A stretch of 15,376 bases of DNA, from NCBI GenBank assembly GCA_025964295.1, contig JAOPZD010000028.1, forward strand, positions 1-15,376, written 5' to 3'. The position numbers were made by a program, and so were the translations under genes. The notes beneath the pieces were generated by a model that was given only the letters and a program-made list of their open reading frames with translations, was not told the DNA's origin and did no database searches. Below are positions 1-6,934 of this stretch, piece after piece (position 1 is the first letter of the stretch; each line of letters opens with the position of its first letter). This stretch comes from Conexibacter sp. Its GTDB lineage: Bacteria; Actinomycetota; Thermoleophilia; Solirubrobacterales; Solirubrobacteraceae.

Positions 1-1246
1 CCCCCGCCGGCACCGTCGGCCGCGTCACGCCCTGGGCCAGCGGCGGCTCGGGCTCGGCCCGCCCGTTGCCCGCGGCCAGCCGCGAGACCAGCGGCACGGT
101 CATCGCCGCGAGGATCGCGAGGTAGCCGTTGAGCCGGTAGGGGAACTGCACGCGGTTGAGCGGATCGGGCATCCACGTCCACGGCCACGGCCAGATGATC
201 GTCACGAAGATGAAGGCCAGCCCGCCGGCCAGGACGAGGCCCAGCCGCCGCAGGACCGGCGGCGCCTCGCGCAGGCGGTCGGCGCCGCGCCACAGCACGA
301 GCCCGCTCCACAGCAGCGCCCAGACCGGCGCGGCGACGCTCAGCCCCGGCGTCCCCGAGCCCGTGACCTGCTGGCGGAACGGGTCCAGCAGCGCCTTGGG
401 GGCGTTGAAGGCCGCGGTCACGTGCCAGTCGGTGCCGCCCGGGCCCGAGCCGATCAGCACGTCCTTGTTGTAGAGCGCGTTGAAGATGAAGGCCCAGGAG
501 TTGATCCCGACGGCGACCGCGGCCAGCGCCACCAGCGCGACGAGGCGCAGCAGCGGCGGGCGGTCGGCGACCGGCAGGACGGCGTAGGCGGCCGCGCCGA
601 TGATGAGCAGCAGCACCGTGCCCCAGACCAGCGTCAGATTGTGGCTGCCCGACAGCACGACCAGGGCGACGGCGAACCCGATCACCGAGCGCGCGCGCCA
701 CGGGCCGCGCAGCAGCGACAGCCCGGCGGCCAGCGCCAGCGGGATCGACGACAGCGCGACGAACTCCGCGAAGGCGCCGCGCGCGTAGAGGTCGGTCAGG
801 TAGTACGGGCAGGTGACGAAGACGACCGCGCCGGCGTGCCGCGCCAGGCGCGAGCCGCCGATCTCGCGCCCCAGCCAGACCATGCCGCCGTAGGCGCCGG
901 CGACCGCGACGATGTTGGCCGCCACGAAGGCGACCTCCGGCCGGTTGCCCAGCAGGGCGCTGACCGCCCCGATAGAGCCGTACAGCGGGCCGCCGTAGAA
1001 CGCGAAGAACGGCTCGAACAGCCCGCGCGTGTCGGCCAGCAGGTAGAGGCTCGGCAGGCCGCTGTTGCGGATCGCGATCCCCTGGTGCCAGGTCAGCCAG
1101 AGCCCGTTGCTCCAGTCCGGCCCGAACCCGCGCTTGGTCAGCCAGATCGGCGAAGTGATCAGCAGGACCGCGGCGGCCGCGCCGGCCAGGGCCCACCAGG
1201 TCGTGCGCGGAGTCTGCGTCACGCGCGCGCGGACCGCCGCCACCAT
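1..1246 (-). CDS. Polytopic membrane protein, PTPS-related/GT-C-like (3' end outside window)
   Basis: The frame is open from an ATG at 1246 to the left edge, giving about 415 residues without a stop; the C-terminus lies outside. It starts with a short basic stretch and a first membrane helix (about residues 18-32). A probable extracytoplasmic loop with an Asp (FGPDWSNG) follows, then a run of hydrophobic helices. The segments CPYYLTDLYARGAFAEF and LSGSHNLTLVWG resemble the membrane domain named '6-pyruvoyl-tetrahydropterin synthase-related', a GT-C-like family of large membrane proteins; this is recognition from memory, not a search. The start overlaps the methyltransferase stop by one base (TGATG), so translation is probably coupled. 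In this operon it is a candidate polyprenyl-phosphate-sugar-dependent glycosyltransferase or other glycan membrane protein. The activity is inferred. Confidence 0.8.
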   Translation of the reverse strand, partial: MVAAVRARVTQTPRTTWWALAGAAAAVLLITSPIWLTKRGFGPDWSNGLWLTWHQGIAIRNSGLPSLYLLADTRGLFEPFFAFYGGPLYGSIGAVSALLGNRPEVAFVAANIVAVAGAYGGMVWLGREIGGSRLARHAGAVVFVTCPYYLTDLYARGAFAEFVALSSIPLALAAGLSLLRGPWRARSVIGFAVALVVLSGSHNLTLVWGTVLLLIIGAAAYAVLPVADRPPLLRLVALVALAAVAVGINSWAFIFNALYNKDVLIGSGPGGTDWHVTAAFNAPKALLDPFRQQVTGSGTPGLSVAAPVWALLWSGLVLWRGADRLREAPPVLRRLGLVLAGGLAFIFVTIIWPWPWTWMPDPLNRVQFPYRLNGYLAILAAMTVPLVSRLAAGNGRAEPEPPLAQGVTRPTVPAG

Positions 1247-2100
1247 CAGGCGGGCCCCTTGCGCAGGATCGCCAGCGAGCGGATCCCGAACGGCAGGCTC
1301 ACCCGCCGCTCGAGCAGCGTGCGCTCGACCTTCGTCGTCGCCGCGCCGAGCCTGGAGCTCGTCGTGCGGTCGATGTCCTTCTCGACCAGCGCCTGGCGCT
1401 GCTCGGGCGTCGGCGCCTTGTGCTGCATCCGGTTGCGCTTCTTGACGGCCCAGAACGCCGGGTAGATCAGCGACCCGATGTGCGTGTCGTGGACGACCTC
1501 GAAGCCCTGCGAGACGCCCTTGCGCGCGAGCTCGCCGCGCGCGTAGCGGCGCTCGTGGCCGAGGAACGCGTCGTAGTAGTCATAGGTGCCCGGGCCGGCC
1601 GGGACGATGATCGCGGCGATCCCGCCCGGCTTGAGCACGCGAAAGAACTCACCGAGTGCCCCGACGTCGTCGGGGACGTGCTCGAGCAGGTTGGCGCTCA
1701 GCACCGCGTCGACCGTCCCGTCCTCGACGGGCAGGTGGCAGACGTCGGCGAGCAGCAGCTTGGCGTCGGGCACCAGGCCGTGCGCGCGGCGCAGGCCGGC
1801 GGCGACCAGGTCGACGCCGAGCAGCGTCGCCTGCGGGTAGCGGGCGCGGAGATCCTCCAACAGATAGCCCGAGGAGCAGCCGGCGTCCAGCACGACGTCC
1901 GGCGTCGTGTCGCCCAGCGCGTCGAGCAGCGCAGTTCGCGTCCAGACGTCGAGGAAGTGGTCCCGCGAGGCCTCCTCGTGCAGGGCCTCGAGCTCGGCGG
2001 ACCAGTTGACGTCCAGCGACTCCTCGTAGGCGATGAAGGCCTCCTCGGACGGAGGCGCGTCGGCAGGGGGCGTTCTGAGCATCTCGGCGACCTTATCCAC
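1246..2100 (-). CDS. Class I SAM-dependent methyltransferase (Methyltransf_11 type)
   Basis: A 284-residue cytoplasmic protein that should transfer a methyl group from S-adenosylmethionine. Motif I, VVLDAGCSSGYL (about residues 69-80), forms the SAM-binding loop. The acidic end of strand 2 is in LLGVDL (about 94-99). The post-motif ANLLEHVPDD leads to FFRVLKPGG (about 136-160), typical of the Methyltransf_11 group. A basic C-terminal region of about 60 residues follows the catalytic fold. I chose the GTG at 2100 because a GGAGAA ribosome-binding site lies 5 bases upstream; an ATG at 2082 is the alternative and would remove six residues. The gene overlaps the upstream membrane-protein gene by 8 bases and touches the next gene by one. 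The substrate is unknown; methylation of a sugar or lipid-linked glycan fits the neighbours. Confidence 0.88.
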   Translation of the reverse strand: MDKVAEMLRTPPADAPPSEEAFIAYEESLDVNWSAELEALHEEASRDHFLDVWTRTALLDALGDTTPDVVLDAGCSSGYLLEDLRARYPQATLLGVDLVAAGLRRAHGLVPDAKLLLADVCHLPVEDGTVDAVLSANLLEHVPDDVGALGEFFRVLKPGGIAAIIVPAGPGTYDYYDAFLGHERRYARGELARKGVSQGFEVVHDTHIGSLIYPAFWAVKKRNRMQHKAPTPEQRQALVEKDIDRTTSSRLGAATTKVERTLLERRVSLPFGIRSLAILRKGPA

Positions 2101-4399
2101 AGGGCTTCTCCGTCGCTGCCACGCGCACTAGGCGCGTTGTCATGGCCGGTTGCGGCGCGTTCTCGTAGCGGCGCAGGGGCGGGCCGAGCAGCGGCGGCTC
2201 CGGGTTGACGTTGAAGTCGGCGCGACGGGTCGCGCCCATGTCCTTCAGGGGAGCGCAGACGTCCGTCGTCCCGCTCTTGTTGTGGCGCAGGCGGACCTTC
2301 CCGAGCCGGTTGACGTCCTTGACCTTCAGGTCCGGCGGGCCCGCGAATCGCAGGCGCAGGTACGCGCGCTTGGGGCTCTCGGCGGAGACCCAGAAGACCA
2401 ACGCCTGCTGGTTGCGGCCGGCCTGGTTGCCCGGCGGCTGCACCCATGGCGTGCCGTTGGGATCACGGTAGGGCTGGTCGGTCGCCACGCCGGCGACGAT
2501 CGACACGTCGAACGGGTGCGCGCGCTGCTCGACGAAGTACGGCGGCGCGGCGGCGATCGGCGTGCGGCCGGGGAACTCGGCCCCGCCGTAGCGCGTCACG
2601 ACTGTCTGGTAGCCCGGCGTCCAGGCGGGGTTGCCGGGGTCGTGGCGGACGCCGTAGTAGGCGAGGCCGCCCCACTCGTCGTAGACCGGCACGGTCGACA
2701 CGCGCGGCACGCCGCTCTCGGTCAGCGCCGCGTAGGTCACGGGTCCGGTGAGCCACGAGGAGTACGGCGTCGAGCCGAAGCCCTCGAGCAGGGTGGTGGC
2801 CTTGAGGTTGCCCGCCGCCCGGGTGGCGGTCTCCAGCGCGCGCGGCACGAAGATGGCGCCCTCGCGGATCCGCTGCTGGACGGTGATCGCCGTCGCGCCG
2901 ACCGCCACCACGGCCAGCGTCCCGAGCACGACGACCGCGTCGCGCCCGCGGCCGCCACGCGCCGCCAGCAGCGACGCCCCCGTGACCAGCAGCGCGGGCA
3001 CCAGCGGCGCGGTGATCAGCAGCGAGCGCTCGACGCAATAGGCGCAGCCGAAGGACTTGCTCGCCCACCACGCCTGCAGGAGGACGGCGATCAGGATCCC
3101 GCCGAGCCAGCGCGCGCGGCGCGAGGACACGAACGCCGCGGCGCTGATGCCCATCAGCCCGAGCGGCAGCAGGATGCCGACCACCGTCTGCAGCGCGCCC
3201 GCCGGCTTGGAGAAGGCGAAGGAGTAGAACTCGCGCGTCTGATAGAGCCAGCCCGGGATGTAGCGGACGCCGACCTGGTAGGGGACCAGGCTGGCGCGGA
3301 ACTGGCTGTAGTGGTCGTCGACCAGGTAGCCCCACGTCCACGGCACCGCGCGCAGGCCGATGACCAGCGCGGCGAGGACGGCCCACGGCAGCGCGCGGAG
3401 GACCGGCCTCAGCGACGCGCGCGTCGCATGCCCGCGCAGCAGCGGGATCCCGAAGCGCAGCAGCGCGGCGATCAGCAGGCCACCGATCACGGCGGGCGTC
3501 AGCTCGGGGTAGACGGCCTGCAGGCCGCCGACGAGCGCGCCGGCGATCAGCGCGGTGCGCCGCGTCGGGCGCTCGAACGCGACGATCGCCGCCGTCAGCA
3601 CGGCGGGCAACGCCGCGAGCCCGGCCAGCAGGCCGACCGAGCCGTTCATGCCGGCGGTGATCACCAGCGGCCCCGCGTACGCGACGCCCCCCAGGGTCCG
3701 CGCCAGCGGCCCGGCGCCGAGCAGCCCCGCCAGCCCGTAGACCCCCAGCGCGCCAGTGGCGAGCAGGACCGCGACGAACGCGCCGATCATCGTCCACGGC
3801 GCCCAGCCGCCGAAGCCCGCGGCGGTCGCGGGCACGGTCAGCGACGCCGTGTGCTGCCAGCGGTAGGCCCAGCCGTAGCGCTCCGACAGGTCCCACGGCT
3901 GGCCCCAGTCCAGCGGCCGCACGCCCGAGGACGCCGCGTTGCCCTCGAGGTTGACCTTCAGCAGCGGGTCGTGGCTCGTGTAGCGCTCGTAGCCCTGGAC
4001 GAACGTGACGTAGCCGCCCGCGTCGAAGATGCCGTACCCGACCGGCCCGGGCGAGTCGCGCTTGACCAGGGCGTAGGAGCCGCTGCCCAGCGCCACGGCC
4101 AGGACGATCGCGATGCCCGCCAGCTCGCGCGCGGCCGGGCGGCGCAGGCGCGCGCGCTGGACCAGCTTGTAGGAGATGAAGGCGGCCGGGACGACGGCGA
4201 ACAGCCACGCGTGGCGCAGCGGCAGGACCAGGTTGATGGTCAACAGCACGCCGGCCCCGATCGCCAGGCCCGCCGAGGGCGCCAGCGCCAGCCGCCCGCC
4301 GCGCAGGTCCTCGCGCGGCACGAGCGCCATCGCGCCCGCGCCGAACGCGCCGAGGATCGCGAGCATCACGAGCTCGCGGGCCAGCAGGAAGCTCGTCAT
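2093..4399 (-). CDS. Large polytopic membrane protein with C-terminal extracytoplasmic domain
   Basis: A 768-residue protein I cannot assign to a named family. About the first 510 residues form roughly twelve hydrophobic helices. Between the fourth helix (about residue 112) and the next lies a long loop of about 90 residues containing GYGIFDAGGYV, where GT-C glycosyltransferases carry catalytic acids. A YPEL motif sits in a later helix. The last 260 or so residues are soluble and probably outside, rich in Pro, Tyr and Trp, with two cysteines near the end (about 715 and 767) that could pair. The ATG at 4399 overlaps the nucleotidyltransferase stop as ATGA. The frame stays open far upstream, but that part lies antiphase over the nucleotidyltransferase and is spurious. 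The likely role is extracytoplasmic sugar transfer or glycan handling, inferred from topology and the GtrB-like neighbour. Confidence 0.8.
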   Translation of the reverse strand: MTSFLLARELVMLAILGAFGAGAMALVPREDLRGGRLALAPSAGLAIGAGVLLTINLVLPLRHAWLFAVVPAAFISYKLVQRARLRRPAARELAGIAIVLAVALGSGSYALVKRDSPGPVGYGIFDAGGYVTFVQGYERYTSHDPLLKVNLEGNAASSGVRPLDWGQPWDLSERYGWAYRWQHTASLTVPATAAGFGGWAPWTMIGAFVAVLLATGALGVYGLAGLLGAGPLARTLGGVAYAGPLVITAGMNGSVGLLAGLAALPAVLTAAIVAFERPTRRTALIAGALVGGLQAVYPELTPAVIGGLLIAALLRFGIPLLRGHATRASLRPVLRALPWAVLAALVIGLRAVPWTWGYLVDDHYSQFRASLVPYQVGVRYIPGWLYQTREFYSFAFSKPAGALQTVVGILLPLGLMGISAAAFVSSRRARWLGGILIAVLLQAWWASKSFGCAYCVERSLLITAPLVPALLVTGASLLAARGGRGRDAVVVLGTLAVVAVGATAITVQQRIREGAIFVPRALETATRAAGNLKATTLLEGFGSTPYSSWLTGPVTYAALTESGVPRVSTVPVYDEWGGLAYYGVRHDPGNPAWTPGYQTVVTRYGGAEFPGRTPIAAAPPYFVEQRAHPFDVSIVAGVATDQPYRDPNGTPWVQPPGNQAGRNQQALVFWVSAESPKRAYLRLRFAGPPDLKVKDVNRLGKVRLRHNKSGTTDVCAPLKDMGATRRADFNVNPEPPLLGPPLRRYENAPQPAMTTRLVRVAATEKPCG
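2106..2111 (-). promoter_or_regulatory. Ribosome-binding site of the methyltransferase (decides GTG start)
   Basis: On the minus strand GGAGAA lies 5 bases before the GTG at 2100, inside the 3' end of the preceding membrane-protein gene. It supports the GTG over the in-frame ATG at 2082, which has only a weak AAGG upstream. Confidence 0.5.
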
Positions 4400-5109
4400 G
4401 CGGCGTCGCCGCCCGCGTCCGCGCCGCGCAGGAACGCGTCGGTCTCGGCCAGCCCGGCCGGCGTGCCGATCTCGTAGAAGCGCTCGGTGGCGACGTAGGC
4501 GGCCAGGCGCCCGTCGGCGGCCAGGCGGTGGTGGATCCCCGCGAGGTCGTCGACGTCGGGCTGCTCGGCCAGCGCCTGCGCGCTGAGCGCGCCGAGGCCG
4601 TAGTCGATCCACGCCATCGCCGGATCCGGCGCGTGCTTGTCGTAGCGCGCGACGCGCGTGCGGTCGGCGGTCAGCTCGACGTTGGAGGTGTCCCAGCGCC
4701 CGCCGTTGTTGTACACGCACATCAGTCCGGGCAGGCCCGAGTCCTCGAAGGCGTCCCACGCCCCGCGGTAGTCCACGCGCAGGTAGGTGTCGCCGTAGAG
4801 CACCAGGAAGCGCTCGCCCAGCGCGTCGAGCGCGCCGCGGATCGCGCCGGCGGTGCCCGCCAGCTGCGGCGGGTCGTAGCGGTAGATCAGCTCGATGCCG
4901 TGGCGCGCGTCGCCGAGCTGGCGCTCGATGCGCTCGCCGAGGTAGCCGACGCACAGCACCACGCGGGTCACGCCGTAGCGCGCCAGGAGCTCCAGCTGCC
5001 AGTCCAGGAACGGCCGTCCCGCCACCTCCAGCAGCGGCTTGGGGGTGTCGCGCACCGTCGCGCCCAGCCGCGTGCCGAGCCCCCCGGCCAGGAGGCACAC
5101 CGGCCCCAT
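4396..5109 (-). CDS. Sugar-1-phosphate nucleotidyltransferase (HddC/RmlA-like)
   Basis: A 237-residue enzyme expected to join a sugar 1-phosphate to an NTP, giving an NDP-sugar and pyrophosphate. The N-terminal signature LAGGLGTRLG (residues 7-16) with PKP (23-25) is the nucleotide-binding loop and catalytic Lys. GTAGAI (85-90) and YGDT (105-108) mark the remaining nucleotide and metal site, with Asp107 a likely metal ligand. The short single-domain length and the sequence style resemble HddC-type heptose-1-phosphate guanylyltransferases more than the longer RmlA or GalU enzymes, which fits the HddA-like kinase upstream in the operon. I prefer the ATG at 5109 because it places the loop at the usual distance from the N-terminus. 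A GTG at 5118, overlapping the upstream stop as GTGA, is equally possible and adds three residues. Nucleotide and sugar specificity cannot be read from sequence. Confidence 0.87.
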   Translation of the reverse strand: MGPVCLLAGGLGTRLGATVRDTPKPLLEVAGRPFLDWQLELLARYGVTRVVLCVGYLGERIERQLGDARHGIELIYRYDPPQLAGTAGAIRGALDALGERFLVLYGDTYLRVDYRGAWDAFEDSGLPGLMCVYNNGGRWDTSNVELTADRTRVARYDKHAPDPAMAWIDYGLGALSAQALAEQPDVDDLAGIHHRLAADGRLAAYVATERFYEIGTPAGLAETDAFLRGADAGGDAA

Positions 5110-5114
5110 CGGCC

Positions 5115-6071
5115 TCACTGGGTCTCGGGCTCTCGGTCCAGCCCGTAGGACGACTCCACGATGTACTGCGGACGTTGCTTGACCTCGTCGTAGATGCGCC
5201 CGACGTACTCGCCCATGATGCCGATCGACAGCATCTGGATCCCGCTGAAGAACGAGATCACGATGACGATCGTCGGGTTGCCGGCGGGGAACGAGACGCC
5301 GATGATCTTGGCCAGCAGGTAGAGGAAGGCGAACAGGAACGCGAGCGCCGACAGGCCGATGCCCGCCAGCGAGATCAGCTGCAGCGGGTAGCGGCTGAAG
5401 CTCACGATGCCGTTCATGCCGATGACCAGCGACCCGAGGAACTTGTTGTACTTGGAGTCGCCGGCCGCGCGTGGGTCGCGGTCGTAGAGCAGGCTGGTCT
5501 GGTTGAAGCCGACGATGCCGACGAGGCCGCGCAGGAAGCCGTGGGCCTCGTTGAGCGACACCACGTGGGTGACGACGCGCCGGCTCATCAGGCGGAAGTC
5601 GCCGGTGTTCGGCGGGATGTGGACGTCGGCGATGCGGTTGATGATGCGGTAGCCGACGGCGGAGACGATGCGCTTGACCAGCGTCTCGCCCTCGCGCGTG
5701 CGCCGCTGCGCGTAGACCACGTCGAAGCCGTCGCGCCACAGCCCCACCATGTCGGCGATCAGCTCGGGCGGGTCCTGCAGGTCGCAGTCGATGACGACGG
5801 TCGCGTCGCCGCGCGCGTGCGCCATCCCGGCCAGCGTCGCCTGCGGCTGGCCGAAGCGCCGCGAGAAGCGCAGCATCTTCACGCGCGGGTCGCGCTCGCG
5901 CAGCGCGAGGATCAGCTCCTCGGTCCGGTCGGTGCACGGGTCGACGCTGAAGATCAGCTCCCAGTCCAGGCCCTCGATCGGGTCCAGGACCGCGGCGAGC
6001 CGGGTGTGCACCAGCTCGATGTTGGCCTCTTCGTTGAACGTCGGGATGACGACCGACAGCAGCTGGCTCAT
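5115..6071 (-). CDS. Family 2 glycosyltransferase, GtrB/DPM1-like polyprenyl-phosphate sugar transferase
   Basis: A 318-residue protein expected to transfer a sugar from a nucleotide donor to polyprenyl phosphate on the inner face of the membrane. The GT-A domain opens with SVVIPTFNEE (about 6-15) and has the DCDLQDPPE metal/donor motif (about 95-103). The usual VDDGS motif is replaced by VDPCTD (about 43-48). SKYN (about 207-210) lies just before two membrane helices (about 232-260 and 268-288), and the C-terminus has the GEYVGRIYDE motif typical of GtrB proteins. The ATG at 6071 overlaps the SDR stop as ATGA. Its product would be a flippable lipid-linked sugar for the two large membrane proteins encoded downstream. 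The family is clear; the sugar is unknown. Confidence 0.9.
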   Translation of the reverse strand: MSQLLSVVIPTFNEEANIELVHTRLAAVLDPIEGLDWELIFSVDPCTDRTEELILALRERDPRVKMLRFSRRFGQPQATLAGMAHARGDATVVIDCDLQDPPELIADMVGLWRDGFDVVYAQRRTREGETLVKRIVSAVGYRIINRIADVHIPPNTGDFRLMSRRVVTHVVSLNEAHGFLRGLVGIVGFNQTSLLYDRDPRAAGDSKYNKFLGSLVIGMNGIVSFSRYPLQLISLAGIGLSALAFLFAFLYLLAKIIGVSFPAGNPTIVIVISFFSGIQMLSIGIMGEYVGRIYDEVKQRPQYIVESSYGLDREPETQ

Positions 6072-6934
6072 GCGCGCTCACCCCAGGGGAACCCACGCTC
6101 GGACGGGACGATGCGGCGCAACGTGTACACGTCGCTGCCGTCGAGGTCGCCCGCATGCGCCTCGAGGTCCTCCCACGGGTCCCAGACCGCGCTGAGCAGG
6201 CGGCCGGTGATCCCGTCGCTCTTGCGCGAGCCGAGGTAGACCGACAGCTCCGCGCCGCGCGTCAGCGGCGTGCCGCCGGAGTCGCGCTGCTGCAGGGCCT
6301 TGTCGTAGAAGGCCTGGCCGACGGCCTCGGGCCCGGCCGCGATGACCTCGTCGAGCATGCGCGTGTTCAGCGCGCCCGGCGCGATCGCGTTGACGTCGAC
6401 GCCGCCGTCGGCGAGCTCGCCCGCCAGCGTCTCCATGAAGCGCACGACCGCGGCCTTGGAGGCCGCGTAGGCCGACAGGCCCGGCAGCGGGCTCGTCGCG
6501 CCGCCGCCGGAGAGCTGGACGACCTTGCCGCGCTCGCTGGCCCGCAGGAGCGGGACGGCGAACTTGGACGGCAGGACCGACCCCATCAGGTTGATCTCGA
6601 TCGCCCGCGCCCAATCGGCCCAGTCGACGTCCTGGATGTCGCCCTTGGGCCCGTAGACGCCGGCGTTGTTGACCAGGACGTCGAGGCCGCCGAGGCGGTC
6701 GGCGGCGAAGGCGACCAGCGCCTCGGCCTGCCCCTCGTCGGCGACGTCGGCCGCGTGGGCGTGGACCTCGCCGGTCCCGGCCAGCTCGGCCGCGGCGGCG
6801 TCGAGCGTGTCCTGCGAGCGCGCGCAGATGACGACCCGCGCGCCCTCGCGCAGGTAGGAGCGCGCGATCTCCAGGCCCAGCCCCTGGCTGGCGCCGGTGA
6901 TCAGCGCCGTGCGACCCGCGAGCGCCCCGGTCAT
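6068..6934 (-). CDS. Short-chain dehydrogenase/reductase with an unusual C-terminal tail
   Basis: A 288-residue classical SDR. It shows TGASQGLG for NAD(P) binding (13-20), NNAG (89-92), structural Asn114 and the catalytic Ser142, Tyr156 and Lys160 (YAASK). After PGALNT (186-191) it carries a 40-residue tail with WDPWEDL and DVYTLRRI, not part of a standard SDR and close to the substrate-facing end of the fold. It probably oxidises or reduces a hydroxyl/keto group on a sugar intermediate, given its place between a nucleotide-sugar dehydrogenase homologue and a glycosyltransferase. The ATG at 6934 overlaps the dehydrogenase stop (ATGA), and its stop overlaps the next start in the same way. An in-frame extension upstream of 6934 lies over the dehydrogenase gene and is spurious. 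Substrate unknown. Confidence 0.88.
   Translation of the reverse strand: MTGALAGRTALITGASQGLGLEIARSYLREGARVVICARSQDTLDAAAAELAGTGEVHAHAADVADEGQAEALVAFAADRLGGLDVLVNNAGVYGPKGDIQDVDWADWARAIEINLMGSVLPSKFAVPLLRASERGKVVQLSGGGATSPLPGLSAYAASKAAVVRFMETLAGELADGGVDVNAIAPGALNTRMLDEVIAAGPEAVGQAFYDKALQQRDSGGTPLTRGAELSVYLGSRKSDGITGRLLSAVWDPWEDLEAHAGDLDGSDVYTLRRIVPSERGFPWGERA

Noticed and set aside
422..1465. A 347-codon plus-strand frame near the left edge
   Set aside because: Opposite strand of the PTPS-related membrane protein, whose minus-strand frame has coherent helices and family motifs. The plus-strand translation is a low-complexity Arg/Ala/Gln/Asp string.
2150..4477. A 775-codon open frame on the plus strand
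   Set aside because: It lies antisense to the membrane protein and nucleotidyltransferase, and its composition is dominated by Arg, Ala, Gly, Asp and Gln with no motifs, as expected for the complement of GC-rich genes.
4400..5098. N-terminal extension of the 768-residue membrane protein, as one 1001-residue protein
   Set aside because: The extension is out of frame over the nucleotidyltransferase and low complexity; the ATG at 4399 forms a normal ATGA overlap.
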